Source of the DNA: Vreelandella zhanjiangensis DSM 21076 | GTDB taxonomy: Bacteria > Pseudomonadota > Gammaproteobacteria > Pseudomonadales > Halomonadaceae | Direction of reading: 5' to 3' | Assembly (NCBI RefSeq): GCF_000377665.1 | Contig: NZ_KB898646.1 | Location: forward strand, 868,001 to 932,000 | Length of the DNA stretch: 64,000 nucleotides | Shown: positions 19,554-28,004 of the stretch, one piece after another | Position numbering within the stretch: the stretch's first letter is position 1 | Layout of the letters: every line of letters begins with the position of its first letter | Translations under genes and position numbers: made by a program | Notes under the pieces: model-generated | What the model was told of the DNA's origin: nothing | Seen by the model: the letters and a program-made list of their open reading frames with translations, nothing else | Databases searched by the model: none

Positions 19554-20333
19554 ATGCCGGATAACCCTAGTGAGTTGATTAGTCTCAGTGCGATTGAAAA
19601 CGGTATCGTCGAAGTTGCCATCAACCGGCCAGATGTTCGCAATGCGCTAAATGAGCCTACCGCTCTGGCGCTTAACGAAGCACTCGCAAACGTGGCACAG
19701 GATGACCGGGTGCGCTGCGTGATTATTTACGGTTCAGGTAGTGCATTCTGCGCTGGCGCAGACCTTGCCGAGTTTGAAAAGGCGGCCTCCCAGCCGGCCA
19801 GCGAGCGGCTTGAGACACTCTTTTTACCCGCTTTGCGCACCTTGATGACGATGGAAAAACCGGTGATTGCGGCGGTCAGTGGTGCGGCAGCAGGCATTGG
19901 TGTTTCCTATGTGCTCGCCAGCGATATGGTGGTCATGGGACGTTCGGCTTACCTCAAGCTCGCCTTTATCAATATTGGCTTGATTCCCGATGGCGGCGCC
20001 TGTTGGCACTTGGTGCGCCAGCTTGGTCATGCCCAGGCTTTTGAAATGGCCGCGCTGGCAACCCCGATTACGGCTGAACGCTGCATGGCACTTGGCCTGG
20101 CCAACCGCGTTGTGGAAGATGACCAGGTGCTGGTGCAAGCCCGCGCGCTGGCGCAGGCATTGGTTGGTCAATCACCCCAAGCGTTGAGCGCAACCAAGCG
20201 TGCATTGCGGGAAGCGGCACAGCATTCGCTTGGCGATACCATGAAATTAGAGGGGGAACTGCAGGATCAGTGCAAAGCATCCGATGATTTTCAGACGCGA
20301 GTGGCGGCCTTTCGTCAAAGCCGCCGCAAATGA
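19554..20333 (+). CDS. Crotonase-family enoyl-CoA isomerase/hydratase (PaaG-like)
   Basis: A 259-residue crotonase. The start at 19554 has AGGAG at good spacing; the in-frame ATG at 19536 lies inside the previous gene. The fold motifs are present (GSAFCAGADLAEF; GLIPDGGACWHLVRQLG), but both hydratase glutamates are absent: Ser118 and Phe138 stand at those positions. Asp146 in IPDGG is retained, as in PaaG and delta3-delta2-enoyl-CoA isomerases. An isomerase role (moving a double bond, or ring-opening isomerisation as in phenylacetate breakdown) is therefore more likely than hydration. Last gene of the four-gene plus-strand operon; its 3' end overlaps the convergent gene by 19 bp. Confidence 0.82.
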   Translation: MPDNPSELISLSAIENGIVEVAINRPDVRNALNEPTALALNEALANVAQDDRVRCVIIYGSGSAFCAGADLAEFEKAASQPASERLETLFLPALRTLMTMEKPVIAAVSGAAAGIGVSYVLASDMVVMGRSAYLKLAFINIGLIPDGGACWHLVRQLGHAQAFEMAALATPITAERCMALGLANRVVEDDQVLVQARALAQALVGQSPQALSATKRALREAAQHSLGDTMKLEGELQDQCKASDDFQTRVAAFRQSRRK

Positions 20334-21280
20334 GTCAGCGCCTGCTGATAATCGCTGCGTAGCGTGGCCACTTCTTCGGCGACGCTATTAAGCGTAGTAA
20401 TACTGCCCACGCCTTGCCCGGCACCCCAAATATCACGCCACGCTTTGGATTTACTGCTGCCGCCTGAACCATAGCGCATCGAGGCTTTGTCACCTTGCGG
20501 CAACGCCTCGGGGTCTAGCCCCGCTTGCTCAATACTGGCGCGCAGATAGTTACCGTGAACGCCTGTAAACAAGTTGGTATACACAATATCCACCGCCGCC
20601 GAATCCAGCACCATCTGCTTGTAAGCCGATGAAGCATTTGCCTCCTGGGTGGCGATAAAGCGCGTGCCCATGTATACCAAGTCCACGCCTAGCGCCTGGG
20701 CAGCGGCAATCTGCTTACCTTGAGTAATGGCGCCTGCCAGTACCAACGGGCCGTCGTAAAAGCGGCGCACCTCGTCCACAAAGGCAAACGGATTGAGCCC
20801 ACCGGCATGCCCACCTGCACCATGGCAAACCAAAATAAGACCATCGACGCCGGCATCAATCGCTTTTTTGGCGTGTCGCAGCGTGGTCACATCATGAAAT
20901 ACCAGTCCGCCATAGGCATGCACCTGCTCCACCACCCGATTAGGAGCATGCAGGCTGGTAATCACCAGCGGCACCTTGAACTCGGCGCACAGCGCCACGT
21001 CGTGCTCCAGTCGATCATTCGTGGGGTGTACGATCTGATTAACCGCAAAAGGTGCAGAGGGGCATTCCGGATGGCGTTTATCATAGTCAGCCAGGGCTTG
21101 AGTGATCTGTTCGAGCCATTCCCTGAGCGTTTCAGCGGGCCGGGCATTTAGGGCCGGAAAAGCCCCGATAATGCCAGCCTGACACTGGGCAATGACCAGC
21201 TCTGGCCCAGAGACAATAAACATTGGAGAGCCGATCATCGGCAGAGTTAACGAAGCGGTTAAGCGCGTTAGCATGGGCAT
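20315..21280 (-). CDS. Nitronate monooxygenase / 2-nitropropane dioxygenase-like FMN enzyme
   Basis: A 321-residue TIM-barrel flavoprotein of the nitronate monooxygenase family. Seen are the N-terminal PMIGSPMFIVSGPELVIAQCQAG, the glycine-rich AGGHAGGLNPF segment of the FMN/active-site loop, GAITQGKQIAAAQALG and GTRFIATQEA. Members oxidise nitronates such as propionate-3-nitronate, or act as FMN-dependent enoyl/dehydrogenase enzymes. The role here is not fixed by sequence. It lies just downstream of etfA on the same strand but beyond a strong terminator, and overlaps the convergent isomerase gene by 19 bp. Context hints at acyl-CoA metabolism or detoxification of nitro-acids. Confidence 0.82.
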   Translation of the reverse strand: MPMLTRLTASLTLPMIGSPMFIVSGPELVIAQCQAGIIGAFPALNARPAETLREWLEQITQALADYDKRHPECPSAPFAVNQIVHPTNDRLEHDVALCAEFKVPLVITSLHAPNRVVEQVHAYGGLVFHDVTTLRHAKKAIDAGVDGLILVCHGAGGHAGGLNPFAFVDEVRRFYDGPLVLAGAITQGKQIAAAQALGVDLVYMGTRFIATQEANASSAYKQMVLDSAAVDIVYTNLFTGVHGNYLRASIEQAGLDPEALPQGDKASMRYGSGGSSKSKAWRDIWGAGQGVGSITTLNSVAEEVATLRSDYQQALTHLRRL

Positions 21281-21311
21281 CTCACTGGTTATTTTTATAA
21301 GGCTTAGCGCA

Positions 21312-21336
21312 AAAAAGGCCCCTGGGGGGCCTTTTT
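21312..21336 (-). terminator. Rho-independent terminator after etfA
   Basis: Perfect 11-bp stem AAAAAGGCCCC / GGGGCCTTTTT with a 3-base loop. Read on the minus strand it ends in a T-run, 13 bp beyond the etfA stop. Confidence 0.85.
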
Positions 21337-21348
21337 GCGCCTCATGGC

Positions 21349-22275
21349 TTACAACTTGCTTTCAAGCTCGGGCAGGATCTCGAACAGATCGCCTACCAGG
21401 CCGTAGTCGGCCACCTGGAAGATCGGCGCTTCGTCGTCCTTGTTGATCGCGACGATCACCTTGGAGTCCTTCATGCCCGCCAGGTGCTGAATGGCGCCGG
21501 AGATCCCTACCGCGATGTACAGATCCGGGGCGACGATTTTACCGGTTTGACCAACCTGCATATCGTTGGGCACAAAGCCTGCGTCCACCGCGGCGCGCGA
21601 GGCACCTACCGCCGCACCCAGCTTGTCGGCAATCCCGTTGAGCAGCTTGAAGTTGTCGCCGTTGCCCATGCCGCGGCCACCGGAGATCACCACCTTGGCA
21701 CCGCCGAGTTCGGGGCGGTCGGACTGCGCCAGTTCCTGTTTCACAAAGCTAGATTGGGTGTTCTCGACAACCACGTCTACCGCTTCCACCGTGGCGCTAC
21801 CGCTGTCGCCGACCGCGTCAAACGCGGTGGTGCGTACGGTCATCACCTTAAGCACATCGTCGCTTTTCACCGTGGCGATGGCGTTGCCCGCGTAGATCGA
21901 GCGCTTGAAGGTATCCGCGCTTTCCACCCCAATCACGTCAGACAGCTGGCTGACATCTTTAAGGGCGGCCAAGCGTGGCAGCACGTTTTTGCCCGTGGTG
22001 GAGGCACTGGCTAATACGTGGGTGTAGTCGCCGGCCAGCTCGACCAGCAAGGCGCCCATGGGCTCGGCGAGCTGGTGGGCATAGACGGCGTTATCCGCCA
22101 CGCGCACTTTGCTGACGCCGTCCAGCTTGGCGGCCGCGTCAGCGGCGGCTTGAACGCCCTCCCCAGCGATCAGCACATCAATATCGCCACCGATCGCTTT
22201 GGCGGCCGCCACCACATGGGCGGTTGCGCCCGCCAACTGGCCTTCATGAAGGTCGGCAAGTACCAGAATGCTCAT
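21349..22275 (-). CDS. etfA: Electron transfer flavoprotein alpha subunit
   Basis: A 308-residue EtfA. The C-terminal FAD-binding domain is complete ([74 protein letters not shown]). The N-terminal domain starts [16 protein letters not shown]. Together with EtfB it accepts electrons from acyl-CoA dehydrogenases and passes them to ETF:ubiquinone oxidoreductase in the inner membrane. It lies 14 bp after etfB and is ended by a strong terminator. Its position among three acyl-CoA dehydrogenase genes fits service to this cluster, though it may serve the whole cell. Confidence 0.96.
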   Translation of the reverse strand: MSILVLADLHEGQLAGATAHVVAAAKAIGGDIDVLIAGEGVQAAADAAAKLDGVSKVRVADNAVYAHQLAEPMGALLVELAGDYTHVLASASTTGKNVLPRLAALKDVSQLSDVIGVESADTFKRSIYAGNAIATVKSDDVLKVMTVRTTAFDAVGDSGSATVEAVDVVVENTQSSFVKQELAQSDRPELGGAKVVISGGRGMGNGDNFKLLNGIADKLGAAVGASRAAVDAGFVPNDMQVGQTGKIVAPDLYIAVGISGAIQHLAGMKDSKVIVAINKDDEAPIFQVADYGLVGDLFEILPELESKL

Positions 22276-22289
22276 GCGTTCGACTCCTC

Positions 22290-23039
22290 TTAAAGCACCT
22301 TGGCTTCGTTTTTAAGTTTATCGATCAATTCGTCCACCGAGGCGACCTTGATGCCGCCTTTGCGCTCGGCCGGGGATTCCACCTTGAGCAGGCTGACCTT
22401 GGACGCCACCTCAACGCCATAATCGGCAGGGGTCTTGACGTCCATGGGCTTTTTCTTGGCCTTCATGATGTCCGGAAGCTTGGCGTAGCGCGGCTCGTTC
22501 AGGCGCAGGTCGGTGGTCACAATCGCCGGGAGCGTCAGCGCAATCGTCTGCAGACCGCCGTCGATTTCACGGGTGACGTTGACCTTGTCCCCGTCGACAG
22601 CCACTTCCGAGGCAAACGTGCCTTGCGGCAGGTTGGTCAGCGCAGCGAGCATCTGGCCGGTTTGGTTGTTATCGGTATCGATCGCCTGTTTACCCAGAAT
22701 CACCAAACCGGGCTGCTCTGCATCGACAACTTTGGCCAACAGTTTGGCGACCGCCAGCGACTCGGCCCGTTCGTCGGTTTCGATATGCAGCGCACGGTCG
22801 GCGCCCAGCGCCAGTGCGGTACGCAGCTGTTCCTGAGCGGCCTTGGGGCCAATGCTGACGGCAACGACCTCCGTGGCCACACCCTTCTCTTTGAGGCGCA
22901 CGGCTTCTTCCACGGCGATTTCGCAGAAGGGGTTCATGGCCATTTTGACGTTGGTAAGATCCACGTCGGAATGATCCGCTTTAACGCGGATCTTGACGTT
23001 GTAATCGATGACGCGTTTAACCGCGACGAGAATTTTCAT
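22290..23039 (-). CDS. etfB: Electron transfer flavoprotein beta subunit
   Basis: A 249-residue EtfB, first gene of the etfBA pair. Family marks are [19 protein letters not shown] at the start, [19 protein letters not shown], and [18 protein letters not shown]-like segments, with the ETF-beta signature ending [21 protein letters not shown]. The recognition region contacts acyl-CoA dehydrogenases and the AMP site is in this subunit. A purine-rich AAAGAGAGC sits upstream as ribosome site. About 80 bp upstream is a TTTTGC-ACA-GCAAAA palindrome related to the candidate IclR operators of the cluster. Confidence 0.96.
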   Translation of the reverse strand: MKILVAVKRVIDYNVKIRVKADHSDVDLTNVKMAMNPFCEIAVEEAVRLKEKGVATEVVAVSIGPKAAQEQLRTALALGADRALHIETDERAESLAVAKLLAKVVDAEQPGLVILGKQAIDTDNNQTGQMLAALTNLPQGTFASEVAVDGDKVNVTREIDGGLQTIALTLPAIVTTDLRLNEPRYAKLPDIMKAKKKPMDVKTPADYGVEVASKVSLLKVESPAERKGGIKVASVDELIDKLKNEAKVL

Positions 23040-23114
23040 ATGACATGCTCTCTTTGATCAGCCCTGATACGTTGAGCTAGCGGCTTGTTCAACGTTTAAA
23101 GCGCGGATGATTTA

Positions 23115-23129
23115 TTTTGCACAGCAAAA
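23115..23129. promoter_or_regulatory. 15-bp palindrome upstream of etfBA, related to the candidate IclR sites
   Basis: TTTTGC-ACA-GCAAAA is a perfect palindrome with 3-base centre. It matches the stronger site at 28006-28020 at 11 of 15 positions, and two of the four differences are a compensating symmetrical pair. Same geometry, different place in the same cluster. Confidence 0.35.
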
Positions 23130-23156
23130 CATTATTTCACTTTATTAAAACACCTT

Positions 23157-23185
23157 AAAAAAACGCTCGCGATAAATCAAGCGTT
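23157..23185 (-). terminator. Possible terminator after the permease gene
   Basis: On the minus strand a 6-bp stem AACGCT / AGCGTT with a 12-base loop is followed by seven T residues, starting about 19 bp beyond the permease stop. The stem is short, but the T-run is good. Confidence 0.45.
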
Positions 23186-23203
23186 CCTGCCTTTAGTGTC
23201 TGA

Positions 23204-24592
23204 TTAAAACGGCGACCATAAAAACCAGGCCGCCAATAGAGGGATACACGCTGCCAGAAACCTTCCATTCCAACGATAGCCGATGAGCGTGGCGGGCACG
23301 CCGGTAAATCTTGATAAAATCAGCATGGAAGCGGTCATTGGTGAGGACATCAGTGCCAGTGCCCAGCCCACCATTAATGAGGCGCCGATCAGGATAGGCG
23401 AAAGACCTTCAATCATTAACGGCGGCAGCAGTCCCAGCAATAATGTAACCGTTACGATGGGATTGACACCGATCTGGGCTAACCCTACGACCATGAGCAT
23501 GGCTAAGACGGCGTTAAATGCTCCCCACTGGTCGAGTACGCCCAATAGAGGGGTAAGTTGCTGAACATCGACCAGACCGACGCACAAATGCCCTAAGTAG
23601 CCTGCCGCACCCAATACCACAATTTCATTAGCACTAGGCGAAAGTAACCAGGGCAGCTGTCGATGCAGCGTACTCAACGCACCAGGTACTCCCGCATAAC
23701 CAAGACGACGACGCTGCCATGCAAGCCAGATAATCGCCGCTAGCGGCGCGCCTAGTAGCGCCGCAATGGGTAAACGCAATTCACCCAGCCAGGCAATCGA
23801 GAAGACCAGCGTTACAATGGCCATCAATAGCCAACTGAACTGGACCATTGGCCGCAACGATGGTGATACAGGCTTAGCGTTATTGCCAGGTGGATGGGGG
23901 CCGGTCAAAAAATCGATGGCCCAGCCGACAAAAAATATCAGCGCGGCGGCCCCCAAAATATACGGCGCAAGCTCAAGCCAGGTAATTTGCGGCAGACTTG
24001 AGAGCACAACGGCAACGCCAATGCCCATTGGCGAAATCAGCGGCGCCAAAGCAAATCCACGCAACAACCCAAGCATCATGCGCCGCTGGCGTGCCTGCTG
24101 AACCCATACGCGCCCTTGCGCCGCTTCCAGGGTGTTACTCTTTTCAATCATCGATGCAAACAGATTCAGCACGCCAATATTCAGAATAATGCCGAAGAGT
24201 GCCGAACCTAGCGATAGGATGGGGTAACGCCGACTGGGTGGCTGCAGCAGCATACTCTGCCCACAACGGCGCACTAACCGTGAACGGTAAGCAGGTAGCC
24301 TGAGCATACTAAGCGCCACCACAAAGGTCGCAAAAAACGCAAAGCGTCCTCCAGCGTCAAAAAGCAGCTGAGCGGGTGCAGGCGAGCGCCAAAGCGCCAG
24401 TAGGCTTACCCCACCGGCTACCCCGAGCAACCCTTTGGCCATCGTTGTAAGCTGACCGCCAAGGGTCAGTAGATATAGCAGTAGCGCGCCAATTCCCAAT
24501 GCTTCGAACAGACGACTACCAAGTACCAGATGGATAAGCGTTGCCGAGGTTACGACTAGCAGAAAAGATACCCGCAGGCGGGCTGGGCTCAC
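23204..24592 (-). CDS. Multi-pass membrane protein of unknown function in an acyl-CoA operon
   Basis: A 462-residue, very hydrophobic protein with about 10-12 membrane segments. I do not recognise a named family. Paired motifs in each half (RGFALAPLISPMGIGVAVVLS; IGVNPIVTVTLLLGLLPP and SSPMTASMLILSRF) recall the inverted-repeat layout of ion-transporter-superfamily carboxylate permeases, but this is only a resemblance. The start is GTG, overlapping the thioesterase stop by 4 bp (GTGA), so it is translationally coupled to an acyl-CoA operon. Possible roles are uptake or efflux of the acid handled by that operon. Confidence 0.6.
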   Translation of the reverse strand: MSPARLRVSFLLVVTSATLIHLVLGSRLFEALGIGALLLYLLTLGGQLTTMAKGLLGVAGGVSLLALWRSPAPAQLLFDAGGRFAFFATFVVALSMLRLPAYRSRLVRRCGQSMLLQPPSRRYPILSLGSALFGIILNIGVLNLFASMIEKSNTLEAAQGRVWVQQARQRRMMLGLLRGFALAPLISPMGIGVAVVLSSLPQITWLELAPYILGAAALIFFVGWAIDFLTGPHPPGNNAKPVSPSLRPMVQFSWLLMAIVTLVFSIAWLGELRLPIAALLGAPLAAIIWLAWQRRRLGYAGVPGALSTLHRQLPWLLSPSANEIVVLGAAGYLGHLCVGLVDVQQLTPLLGVLDQWGAFNAVLAMLMVVGLAQIGVNPIVTVTLLLGLLPPLMIEGLSPILIGASLMVGWALALMSSPMTASMLILSRFTGVPATLIGYRWNGRFLAACIPLLAAWFLWSPF

Positions 24593-25068
24593 TCGTGGCC
24601 CTCCCCAGCCAGCGGGTCTGGCATCCCCTCAGGCGACTCGCTTCCGCTGCGCCGACGAAATGCGCCCTCCCCGATGGCCACCAGGTTTCCCTGGGAATCC
24701 TTGATTTCACCGCTCGACATATACGTCTTTTGCCCACCGCCGCGTACCGTGCCTATCGCTTGGATCACTCCTTCACGGGCAGGCCCTACAAAGCTGGTGG
24801 TTAGCGAGAGCGTCATGCCGCGGCGAATATTGCCGGGTACGCTGCAGTGCAGGCCCGCAAGGCTCAAGGCGCTATCCAACATCGAGGCCAATACGCCACC
24901 GTGAACATTGCCGCTGCGATTAAGGTGCTGGGGCTTGATGGCAAGTTCGACCACGGCGCGCCCTTCCTGCCACTCCACTACCTGCATTCCCAGCAGTTCG
25001 TGATACCCCATAAGCGCCTGCTGCGGCGCGTTATCGGTTGACGACTCAGCGCTGGATGAATGACTCAT
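24589..25068 (-). CDS. PaaI-family hotdog thioesterase
   Basis: A 159-residue single hotdog-domain thioesterase. The family signature is clear: SGNVHGGVLASMLDSALSLA (His-Gly-Gly and the acidic residue of the active site), then MTLSLTTSFVGPAREGVIQAIG. Such enzymes hydrolyse acyl-CoA or aryl-CoA esters, often to free trapped CoA when a pathway stalls. It overlaps the ligase gene by 4 bp upstream (ATGA) and the permease gene by 4 bp downstream (GTGA), so the three are one translationally coupled block. Confidence 0.85.
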   Translation of the reverse strand: MSHSSSAESSTDNAPQQALMGYHELLGMQVVEWQEGRAVVELAIKPQHLNRSGNVHGGVLASMLDSALSLAGLHCSVPGNIRRGMTLSLTTSFVGPAREGVIQAIGTVRGGGQKTYMSSGEIKDSQGNLVAIGEGAFRRRSGSESPEGMPDPLAGEGHE

Positions 25069-26702
25069 GAGCGGCTCTCCTGCTGGGCTAAATCACGTTG
25101 TTGGTCTAAATCGCGTTGTTGGGCTAAATCACGCAGCCGCCCTTTAAGAATTTTGCCGCTCGCCGTAGAAGGCAGCGCATCCATTAGTACAATTTGAGTC
25201 GGTCGCTTGTAGGGCGCCAGCCGCTCGGCAATAAATGCCTTGAGTTCTGCCATATCAACCTCAATGCCCGCCTCGCACTGCACAAAAGCAACGACTTCTT
25301 CATTACCCGCGATTTGGCGTCCTACTACGGCGGTTAGCGTGACTGCCGGATGCTCGTTGATGACTGCTTCGACATCGGGGGGATAAATATTAAACCCAGA
25401 GCGAATGATCAGCTCTTTACTGCGCCCCACAATATACAGCTGGTTCTCGGCGCCAAGCCGGGCAATGTCTCCCGTATTAAGCCAGCCGTCTTCATTTAAC
25501 GTCGCGCGGGTAGCTTCCGGCTGACGAAAATAGCCTTTCATGATATTGGGGCCCCGCACCCAAAGCTCGCCGACCTCATCGCCAGACGGCTCGTCGTTGC
25601 CGCTATCACTTAAAGGCTCCAGACGATATTCCAGAAGCGGCAATACCCGGCCGACCGTACTGCTGGTATAGCGGTCATCGATGCGCGTTTGGCTAATGGT
25701 GGGGCTGGCTTCGGTCAAGCCGTAACCGTTATGCAGTGTCAGACCAAAAGCTGCTTCTACACGCACTTTGGTGTCGCTATCCAGCGGCGATCCGCCGGCG
25801 GAGATATAGATTAGCTCAGGGGCTTCCAGGGAGCGCTGTTCGCGCTTTAAAAACTCCAGCGCACGGGCGTACATGGCGGGTACGCCCTGCAGAACGGTAA
25901 TCCGCTCCTGCTTCAACGCAGCCAGGAGTTGGGCGGCGTCAAACCGAGGCACGGTATAAAGACAGGCCCCGTTATAAAGAGAGCCCATGCATACCGATGA
26001 AAGCCCAAATACATGCGACATGGGCAGCACGCCATACACACGCTGGCCTTGACTTAAATGGCGCATGCCGCCTGAAATCGAAGCGATATACAGGATGCCC
26101 CGGTGGGTCAGCATGACGCCCTTGGGCGTGCCCGTTGTTCCGGAGGTATAGATCATCGCCGCGACTTGGTCAGCCCCACTGGCGCTTACCGGCTCGGGGT
26201 CGCTCTCATACAAGGGCGAGATAGCCAATTCGCCCCATTGCGGATGCTGATAGCGCTCAGCCATGTGGCGCTCTGCATGCTGAGCGGCCTCAGGAGAAGC
26301 TTCACAGGTATAAAACACTCGCCGAGGTAGGCAGTTAGCCTGAATCAGGTCAACCTCTTGAGCAGAAAGGCGTGAATTGACGATGGCTAACCACACATCC
26401 ATTTCGCTGGCCGCGAGAAGCAATACCACCAGGGCACGACAGTTCTCACTCACCGTCATGATACGGTCGCCAGGGCGAATGCTCAGCGTTTTTAGCCAGT
26501 GGCAGGCGGCATGTATTTCCTGACCCAGCTCGGCATAACTCCAGCGCACCTGGCCATCTACAATGGCAGGCTGGTCACCAAGACGCTGCGCGTTTTCAAG
26601 CACGCGCGTACTGAGCCGTTCAGGAAGCTCAGCCACCAGCTCGCTTGCCCAGCGTCCAAAAATCTCCTCATCCTGGGCCTGGTAGGCAACCGACAAAGTC
26701 AT
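25065..26702 (-). CDS. Acyl-CoA synthetase (AMP-forming) with a C-terminal hexapeptide repeat
   Basis: A 545-residue AMP-binding enzyme that activates a carboxylic acid to its CoA ester. Key motifs are the P-loop AAMIYTSGTTGTPKGVMLTH (about residues 182-201), NGYGLTEASP, GWLNTGDIARLG, VGRSKELIIRSGFNIYPPDVEAVI and the C-terminal lysine in TASGKILKG. The tail carries three copies of a six-residue unit (RDLAQQ/RDLDQQ) that the family does not need. It overlaps the thioesterase by 4 bp and the upstream dehydrogenase by 1 bp. The acid substrate is not determined; the fold is of the medium/long-chain fatty acid or aryl acid ligase type. Confidence 0.88.
   Translation of the reverse strand: MTLSVAYQAQDEEIFGRWASELVAELPERLSTRVLENAQRLGDQPAIVDGQVRWSYAELGQEIHAACHWLKTLSIRPGDRIMTVSENCRALVVLLLAASEMDVWLAIVNSRLSAQEVDLIQANCLPRRVFYTCEASPEAAQHAERHMAERYQHPQWGELAISPLYESDPEPVSASGADQVAAMIYTSGTTGTPKGVMLTHRGILYIASISGGMRHLSQGQRVYGVLPMSHVFGLSSVCMGSLYNGACLYTVPRFDAAQLLAALKQERITVLQGVPAMYARALEFLKREQRSLEAPELIYISAGGSPLDSDTKVRVEAAFGLTLHNGYGLTEASPTISQTRIDDRYTSSTVGRVLPLLEYRLEPLSDSGNDEPSGDEVGELWVRGPNIMKGYFRQPEATRATLNEDGWLNTGDIARLGAENQLYIVGRSKELIIRSGFNIYPPDVEAVINEHPAVTLTAVVGRQIAGNEEVVAFVQCEAGIEVDMAELKAFIAERLAPYKRPTQIVLMDALPSTASGKILKGRLRDLAQQRDLDQQRDLAQQESRS
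25084..25137 (-). repeat. Three 18-bp tandem units in the acyl-CoA synthetase 3' end
   Basis: Units at 25084-25101, 25102-25119 and 25120-25137 share the core CTAAATC-CG and encode RDLAQQ, RDLDQQ and RDLAQQ in the ligase tail. Likely a recent slippage expansion. Confidence 0.75.
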
Positions 26703-27853
26703 TAGGACGCCTCCCGCACCATATTGCGCGCAATGACGATTTGCTGAATTTGCGTGGTGCCTTCGTAGATACGAAACAGCCGCACGTCACGATAAAAGCG
26801 CTCTACCGCATACTCCGACATGTAGCCTGCACCGCCATGAACCTGCACCGCGCGATCAGCTACCCGGCCAACCATTTCAGCGCAGAACAGCTTGCAGCAT
26901 GAGGCAAGCGTGGAGACGTTTTCACCATCGTCCTTGCGGCGCGCAGCGTCCATCACCATGGTTCTTCCCGCGTAGGCTTCGGTTTTACTATCGGCTAGCA
27001 TCGCCTGGATCAGCTGGTGCTCGGCAAGCGCGGCGCCAAACTGCTTGCGCTCCATCGTATAACGTAACGACTCTTCCACTAGGCGCTCTGCCACGCCAAC
27101 ACATACCGCTGAAATATGTAGCCGCCCTCTATCCAGCACTTTCATGGCGGTTTTAAACCCTTGGCCCTCTTTGCCGCCGATAATGTTCTCGGCGGGCACT
27201 CGGCAATTATCAAAAATGATATCGCAGGTATGCGCGCCCTTTTGGCCCATCTTGTTATCAGCCGGGCCGCGGATTAAACCAGGCGTGTCACCTTCAACGA
27301 TGAACGCAGAAATACCCCCGGCTCCTTTATTAGCGGGGTCTGTACGCGCCATCACGGTAAACAGGTCGGCTTCAGGGCCATTGGTGATATAGCGCTTGGT
27401 GCCATTTAAAATGTAGTGATCGCCATCGCGTACCGCCGTGGTGCGCAGGCTGGCCGCATCGGAGCCGGAATCGGGTTCGGTAAGACAAAACGAACTCAAG
27501 ATTTCACCGGTAGCCAAGCGCGGTACATATTTGGCTTTTTGCTCCTCAGTGCCATCTATCAAAATGCCCTGGGCACCAATGCCGTTATTGGTCCCGAATA
27601 CCGAGCGGAAGGCAGGCGAGGTTTTACCAATTTCCATGGCCACCAACGCCTCTTCTTCCATGGTAAGCCCCAGGCCGCCGTACTCTTCAGGAATGGATAA
27701 ACCAAACAATCCCATTTCCTTCATTTCCGCCAGAAGCTCAGCAGGTACCGCATCCTCTTCGGCTAAGCGCGTTTCATTAGGAATTAACCGTTCGCGAACA
27801 AAGCGAGAGATGGTATCAACGAGTTGATTGAGCAATTCAGTATCACGAATCAT
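26702..27853 (-). CDS. Acyl-CoA dehydrogenase (catalytic Glu present)
   Basis: A 383-residue acyl-CoA dehydrogenase of the standard homotetrameric type. It has FCLTEPDSGSDAASLRTTA (flavin/substrate loop), NGTKRYITNG, ERKQFGAALAEHQLIQAMLADSKTE, QVHGGAGYMSEY and an intact C-terminal motif IYEGTTQIQ with Glu364 as the catalytic base. This contrasts with the Gly in the pair at 17221-19543. First gene of the minus-strand operon with the ligase, thioesterase and permease; its TAA overlaps the ligase ATG. It is transcribed away from the 3-hydroxyacyl-CoA dehydrogenase across a 197-bp divergent promoter region. Confidence 0.92.
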   Translation of the reverse strand: MIRDTELLNQLVDTISRFVRERLIPNETRLAEEDAVPAELLAEMKEMGLFGLSIPEEYGGLGLTMEEEALVAMEIGKTSPAFRSVFGTNNGIGAQGILIDGTEEQKAKYVPRLATGEILSSFCLTEPDSGSDAASLRTTAVRDGDHYILNGTKRYITNGPEADLFTVMARTDPANKGAGGISAFIVEGDTPGLIRGPADNKMGQKGAHTCDIIFDNCRVPAENIIGGKEGQGFKTAMKVLDRGRLHISAVCVGVAERLVEESLRYTMERKQFGAALAEHQLIQAMLADSKTEAYAGRTMVMDAARRKDDGENVSTLASCCKLFCAEMVGRVADRAVQVHGGAGYMSEYAVERFYRDVRLFRIYEGTTQIQQIVIARNMVREAS

Positions 27854-27921
27854 GATGGCTCCTGGCGTGAATAATCGGTTTTAATCTTTTTAGAGTGAGA
27901 TAAAGTGAATCAACCCATTAG

Positions 27922-27938
27922 ATTCTGCCTGGCGGAAT
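27922..27938. promoter_or_regulatory. Candidate IclR operator, site A
   Basis: ATTCTGCC-T-GGCGGAAT is a 17-bp palindrome with one mismatched pair. It sits 16 bp upstream of the -35 of the plus-strand promoter and 69 bp upstream of the minus-strand dehydrogenase gene. It has the same form as site B at 28005-28021. Confidence 0.55.
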
Positions 27939-27953
27939 TAACGTTCACTTTTC

Positions 27954-27982
27954 TTGTCAGGCACTTTTGCATAGCCTAGGAT
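27954..27982 (+). promoter_or_regulatory. Sigma70-type promoter for the 3-hydroxyacyl-CoA dehydrogenase / thiolase operon
   Basis: TTGTCA (27954-27959), a 17-bp spacer and TAGGAT (27977-27982). The predicted transcript start near 27989 is just upstream of operator site B, which would then act as a block within the early leader. Confidence 0.55.
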
Positions 27983-28004
27983 GGCAGTCAATAAACGAAA
28001 CGCC

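Noticed and set aside
23766-24101. A plus-strand ORF opposite the unknown permease
   Set aside because: Low-complexity, no ribosome site; the minus-strand frame is full length, hydrophobic and overlaps its operon neighbours in a coupled way.
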